The notes beneath the pieces are model-generated. The model saw only the letters and a list, made by a program, of their open reading frames with translations, did no database searches and was not told where the DNA came from. Positions 6,297-9,610 of a stretch of DNA of 9,610 bases are shown in pieces. The stretch comes from Verrucomicrobiaceae bacterium (GTDB lineage Bacteria; Verrucomicrobiota; Verrucomicrobiae; Verrucomicrobiales; Akkermansiaceae): contig CANBTO010000154.1 in assembly GCA_947372405.1 (NCBI GenBank), forward strand, positions 1-9,610, given 5' to 3'. The translations under genes were made by a program, and so were the position numbers. Position 1 is the stretch's first letter; the number at the start of each line of letters is the position of its first letter.

Positions 6297-7841
6297 TTAC
6301 TCCGTCGTGAAAATCGAAGCGGGCAGACCTTCCGAATTCACGAGATTGGCCCCGGCGGGATTCGCGGCCCATGCATAGCGCACGGCGACCGGTTTGGCCA
6401 CGTCCCTCGAGGAAACAACTACGGAGCTGCCATCGATTTTCGCATCCGCCCACAGCCATTTGCCGTCCTCGCCACGGATTTCAAACCGTTTCAGCGGCCC
6501 GTCGTCGTCGCTCTTCAGGCCATTACCAAGGTGGTCGAAACGCACGGTCACTTTAGGACCCTCGATCTTGAAATCCTTGAATAGAGGGCCGCATTTCACG
6601 ACGTCCTTGCCATATTCATCGGCCAGAGCCCAGCGGGCAAGGCGCTCGCCAACGTCCTTTTTGTCAGGCGGATGGATGTTGTTCTCGGTGCCGATGTCGT
6701 TGATCACCGCCATTCCGGTTTTTGAGACGGCAAGCGAGCGGCGCTGCTGGTCCTGCAGAACCGCCCAAGGGTCGTTGGTTCCGGGTTCCTCGACCGGCTT
6801 GTGGAAATTGGCGATCTGCACCCACAGGAAGCGGAAATCATCACCCCAGCGGCCGCGCCAGTCCCGGATCATCAGCGGAAAAAGTTTCCCGTAATCGAGT
6901 GATCCTTGCAGGCTCTTCGCGTTGGATTCACCTTGATACCAGATCGCGCCGCGCAAGGGATAGCCGATGAAAGGGGCGATCATCGCGTTGTAAATGGTGG
7001 CCGGATTGCCGGCAACGGTGGCTGGGTTCTCGGGAAGACGTGGTTCGCGCGGGGCTTTTCCGCGTGTCTCCTTGGGCTTGGCGTCCCATTCCTCCTTTTG
7101 TTTCTGCCATTGCTGCATCGCCTCGGCATGGCGGAGCTTTACCTTTTCGGGATCGTAGTCTGCCAGGGCCTTGTCGAAGGATTCCAACTGGGACCTGCCC
7201 TCCGGAATACTGGCAAGCGCCTCGCGGCTGGTGAAGGTCTCTACCGGCTTGCCACCCCAGGAAGACTGGATCACGCCTACCGGCACGCCCAGATCGCCAT
7301 TCAGCTTCAAGGCGAAATAATAGGCCACCGCGGAGAAAGGCGGTGCTGTCTGCGGGCTGGAAACCTGCCACTCACCCATGACATCGGAGTTGGGGGAAGT
7401 GGCGGTGGTGAGCTGGGTCATGAAAAAGCGGATGCCGGGTTGATCGGCGGCGGCGATTGTTTCCTTGGCTGTTTCAGCCTGTGCCAAGCCGAACTGCATG
7501 TTCGACTGACCCGACGCGAACCACACCTCGCCGACAAGCACATCCCCTAGATTTTTCGTATCCGAGCCATCCGTAATCGTCAGAGCCTGCCCCTCGGAGC
7601 TGGCGGCAAACGGACCGATGCGGGTTTTCCACGCGCCTTTGGCATCGGCCTTGGTCTCCACGGACTTGCCCTTGAACGTCACTGTCACTGTAGCCCCGGC
7701 GCTTGCCGAGCCCCAGATGGCCGCTGGCTTGTCGCGCTGGAGAACCATGTGGTCGCTGAAAAAATGCGGCAGGCCGACCAAGGCGTGCGCCGGGGAGGCA
7801 AGGCCGAGAATGACCGGGAAAAACAAGAAAGCGGGTTTCAT
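6297..7841 (-). CDS. Exported sialate O-acetylesterase-like protein (long form)
   Basis: This 514-residue protein follows the usual bacterial sialate 9-O-acetylesterase layout: signal peptide (1-20, AHA-L), an N-terminal beta domain starting LPHFFSDHMVLQRDKP (24-39), the SASA catalytic domain, and a C-terminal beta domain ending with RYAWAANP and EGLPASIF. Catalytic elements are GQSN (111-114, Ser113), SSWGGKPVETF (193-203), WYQGES (301-306) and NIHP (388-391, His390). Between the SASA halves is a charged Lys/Glu-rich insertion (about 225-272), which is common in verrucomicrobial and planctomycete members. The enzyme should remove O-acetyl groups from sugars in the periplasm or outside the cell; sialic acid as the true substrate is not established. 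A GTG 42 bp upstream (7883) is in frame, but the signal peptide begins cleanly at ATG 7841. No Shine-Dalgarno sequence is seen. It follows the sulfatase by 198 bp and precedes the alpha/beta-hydrolase gene by 93 bp. Confidence 0.92.
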   Translation of the reverse strand: MKPAFLFFPVILGLASPAHALVGLPHFFSDHMVLQRDKPAAIWGSASAGATVTVTFKGKSVETKADAKGAWKTRIGPFAASSEGQALTITDGSDTKNLGDVLVGEVWFASGQSNMQFGLAQAETAKETIAAADQPGIRFFMTQLTTATSPNSDVMGEWQVSSPQTAPPFSAVAYYFALKLNGDLGVPVGVIQSSWGGKPVETFTSREALASIPEGRSQLESFDKALADYDPEKVKLRHAEAMQQWQKQKEEWDAKPKETRGKAPREPRLPENPATVAGNPATIYNAMIAPFIGYPLRGAIWYQGESNAKSLQGSLDYGKLFPLMIRDWRGRWGDDFRFLWVQIANFHKPVEEPGTNDPWAVLQDQQRRSLAVSKTGMAVINDIGTENNIHPPDKKDVGERLARWALADEYGKDVVKCGPLFKDFKIEGPKVTVRFDHLGNGLKSDDDGPLKRFEIRGEDGKWLWADAKIDGSSVVVSSRDVAKPVAVRYAWAANPAGANLVNSEGLPASIFTTE

Positions 7842-7946
7842 CGGTGGGAGATTACGGGGATCGTGTTGGTTTCTTGCGATCACCGTGAAACCTCTTGGAA
7901 AACGAAGATGTCACGCGTTTGTGGCAGTCACTGCGCCTGCCAAATG

Positions 7947-7969
7947 CCGCAGTCCTTGCACACCTGCGG
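7947..7969. other. Inverted repeat in the sulfatase/esterase gap
   Basis: CCGCAG (7947-7952) and CTGCGG (7964-7969) are perfect 6-bp inverted repeats separated by 11 nt, within the 198-bp gap between the sulfatase stop and the long SASA esterase start. No T-run follows and no clear -35/-10 pair lies nearby. This is the longest gap in the minus-strand run, so it could carry a separate promoter or an operator. The rest of 7842-8039 shows nothing recognisable. Confidence 0.25.
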
Positions 7970-8039
7970 AAATCAGCGCTCTCCGGCAGCCTTGTTCTCA
8001 TCCGGGAACCGCTTCAATTCCGTCACCGTATTGACTGTG

Positions 8040-9410
8040 TCATTGTCCTGGCGTGGATGCTCTTCCGGCGGGACGCTGGTGCTCATGGATCTCAGCCTCG
8101 CGCTTATGAGCTTCATCCAGCAGGCGGCTCACAATTTCGGGATGCTCGGACACGACATCCTTCGATTCACCGGGATCGCTCGCGAGATTGTAAAGCGCTG
8201 GAGGATTCTTGTCCTCCTTGTCATCCTTGCTTCCCGGCTTGTCACCCGGCACATGGAGGAAAAGTTTCCAGTCACCCTGGCGGATCGCGGCGAGCTTCGA
8301 CGGGCCGTCGTAATAGAAGCCGAAATACAAGTGGGTGTCGCGCACCGGGCCCGATTTGGGATCGAACATCAGCGGTGTGAAATCACGGCCATCGATCACC
8401 CGGTCGTGCGGTGGCTCGACACCGACGAGTTTAGCGAAGGTTGGCAGCATGTCGATGTTGCCGACGATCTCGCCGCAACTGGTCCCGGCGGGAATTTTTC
8501 CCGGCCAGCGGATGATGCAGGGCTCGCGCACGCCGCCTTCGAAAGAGCTCCCCTTGTTGCCCCGGAACGGCGGCGCCGCGCGTTTGGCGGGGCCGTTGTC
8601 GGAGGTGAAGATCACCAGGGTTTTTTCGTCAAGCTTGAGTTCCTTCAATGTGGTTAGAATCTCGCCAACCGACCAGTCGATCTCCTCGATGGCGTCGCCG
8701 ATGAGGCCCTCTTTGCTCCTGCCTTTGAACGCCTCCGAGGCGGCCAGCGGAAAGTGGATCATGGTATGCGGGAGATAGACGAAGAAAGGTCCGTCCTTGT
8801 GCTCTCGGATGAACTTCACAGCCTCCTCCGTGTAGCGGCGCGTAAGCTGTGACTGGTCGGGTTTGGTTTCGATGGTGGTTTCGTTGCGCATCAACGGCAA
8901 AGGGACCTTGCCTCCCATGTCATTGCTGTAGGGAAGCCCGAAATAATAGTCGAAGCCCTGGCGCGTAGGCAGAAACTCCGGCTGATGACCGAGGTGCCAC
9001 TTGCCGATCGCGGCGGTCGCATAGCCTTTTTGTTTCACGATTTCCGCGAGCGTGATCTCGTCCGGGTTCAGCCCGATCGTGTCGGAAGGAAACAGGACTC
9101 CGGGGATGGAAACGCGGGCATTGTAACATCCCGTCATCAGGCATGCCCGCGACATCGAACACACCGGCGTGGCGTAGTAAGTGGTGAACTTCATGCCTTC
9201 TGCGGCCATCCTGTCGAGATGGGGAGTGTGCAGGTCGGTGTTTCCGAACGGACCGATGTCCGCATACCCCATGTCATCGATGAAGATGAGCACGATGTTG
9301 GGCGGCGCTTCGGCCGCGTGGACGGAAATGTTCGCAAGCAAGAGGCTCGCAACCAGGAATCGGATCACATGTCTCACAGTGTTTTCTGATAGGTTTGGGT
9401 TGGGCTTCAT
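8040..9410 (-). CDS. Exported type I sulfatase (arylsulfatase family) with CSMSR active-site motif
   Basis: This 456-residue protein is an alkaline-phosphatase-superfamily sulfatase that hydrolyses sulfate esters, probably on a sulfated glycan. A signal peptide (1-31, VHA-A) precedes the mature start APPNIVLIFIDDMGY. Calcium ligands are Asp45-Asp46 and Asp271-Asn272 (SDNGP). The formylglycine position is Cys84 in CSMSR (84-88), followed by ACLMTG. Lys137 and His139 (GKWHLG), His215 (PHTMIH) and Lys286 (RGNKG) complete the active site. The C-terminal subdomain contains GDWKLFLH (379-386) and the usual ALYNLASDPGE (405-415). All catalytic residues are present, but the third residue of the CxP/AxR maturation signature is Met, which is unusual. 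The ATG at 9410 has AAGGA four bases upstream, the best ribosome site in the window; an upstream in-frame TTG (9458) only adds non-signal residues. It is the first gene of the minus-strand run. No maturase gene is in the window. Confidence 0.93.
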   Translation of the reverse strand: MKPNPNLSENTVRHVIRFLVASLLLANISVHAAEAPPNIVLIFIDDMGYADIGPFGNTDLHTPHLDRMAAEGMKFTTYYATPVCSMSRACLMTGCYNARVSIPGVLFPSDTIGLNPDEITLAEIVKQKGYATAAIGKWHLGHQPEFLPTRQGFDYYFGLPYSNDMGGKVPLPLMRNETTIETKPDQSQLTRRYTEEAVKFIREHKDGPFFVYLPHTMIHFPLAASEAFKGRSKEGLIGDAIEEIDWSVGEILTTLKELKLDEKTLVIFTSDNGPAKRAAPPFRGNKGSSFEGGVREPCIIRWPGKIPAGTSCGEIVGNIDMLPTFAKLVGVEPPHDRVIDGRDFTPLMFDPKSGPVRDTHLYFGFYYDGPSKLAAIRQGDWKLFLHVPGDKPGSKDDKEDKNPPALYNLASDPGESKDVVSEHPEIVSRLLDEAHKREAEIHEHQRPAGRASTPGQ

Positions 9411-9610
9411 TTGATCCTTCGCACCGGTCTCCGCGGATTCGTCGGGAATGAAGACCAAGGACGCCCCGGATACCCTTGACGCTGGCAGGCTCTTTCAGCC
9501 CGTCTTGACTGGAACTCGCAGGCTCGTTGCCAGCCAGCCACCGCTTGGCCACCGCTTGGCTTGCCATTTCACGGCTCCTGAGACACCATGTCCTTGCAAG
9601 CCACCTGCCC
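9411..9610. promoter_or_regulatory. Non-coding upstream region of the sulfatase gene
   Basis: No supported gene lies here. The stretch must hold the promoter of the sulfatase and perhaps of the whole minus-strand run, but no convincing -35/-10 pair was recognised. Inverted repeats GCTGGCA (9481-9487) and TGCCAGC (9528-9534) flank 40 bp. GCAGGCTC occurs twice in direct orientation (9485-9492 and 9518-9525). On the minus strand the last 42 bases (9569-9610) form an open frame ending in TGA, which could be the tail of an upstream gene, but it is too short to judge. Confidence 0.3.
9538..9559. repeat. Perfect 11-bp tandem duplication
   Basis: CCACCGCTTGG occurs twice back to back (9538-9548 and 9549-9559), about 130-150 bp upstream of the sulfatase start. 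It could be replication slippage or a pair of binding sites for a regulator. With only two copies the function cannot be decided. Confidence 0.6.

Noticed and set aside
7749..8657. Plus-strand open frame (302 codons) across the sulfatase 3' end and the start of the long esterase
   Set aside because: It runs antisense to two well-supported genes, has no recognisable domain, and its composition looks like a mirror of the coding strand.
9274..9567. 97-codon minus-strand open frame overlapping the sulfatase start
   Set aside because: It lies mostly out of frame with the sulfatase N-terminus, shows no domain, and the sulfatase has a better ribosome site and signal peptide.

Overview
The window looks like a piece of a GC-rich (roughly 60 %) chromosome from the Planctomycetota-Verrucomicrobiota-Chlamydiota superphylum, most likely a verrucomicrobium. 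This is inferred from gene content. Exported sulfatases, SASA-type carbohydrate esterases, a DUF1080 (3-keto-disaccharide hydrolase) protein, a secreted FAD_oxidored-family protein and a HEAT-plus-LamG-like hypothetical protein are typical of these glycan-degrading bacteria. Most starts also lack a good Shine-Dalgarno sequence. No taxonomic marker gene is present, so the assignment is tentative.

Layout, left to right. Positions 1-160 hold the 3' flank of the first gene, with a strong intrinsic terminator at 56-97 that reads on the minus strand. A SASA carbohydrate esterase lies on the minus strand (161-1255). A divergent intergenic region rich in dyad symmetry follows (1256-1414). The only plus-strand gene (1415-2476) encodes an exported hypothetical protein. 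It converges, across an 84-bp gap, on a run of five co-directional minus-strand genes. In transcription order these are a sulfatase (9410-8040), a long-form sialate O-acetylesterase-like protein (7841-6297), an alpha/beta-hydrolase esterase (6203-5259), a DUF1080 protein (5160-4279) and an FAD-dependent oxidoreductase (4198 or 4219 to 2561). Gaps inside the run are 198, 93, 98 and about 60-80 bp, so it may be an operon or a set of closely spaced units. Positions 9411-9610 are non-coding as far as can be seen and contain small repeats.

All seven predicted proteins carry an N-terminal export signal, so the locus encodes an envelope or periplasmic toolkit. The likely joint job is stripping substituents (sulfate esters and O-acyl groups) from a decorated polysaccharide or glycoside. 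The DUF1080 protein, perhaps with the FAD enzyme, may add an oxidative step. No classical glycoside hydrolase, polysaccharide lyase, transporter, SusC/D pair, regulator or sulfatase-maturing enzyme is in the window, so the substrate cannot be named. The most notable points are a sulfatase active-site motif with Met in place of the usual Pro/Ala (CSMSR), the three-esterase/sulfatase/DUF1080/FAD combination, and the exported HEAT/LamG-like protein of unknown function. No CRISPR array, tRNA, rRNA, insertion sequence or phage gene was seen.
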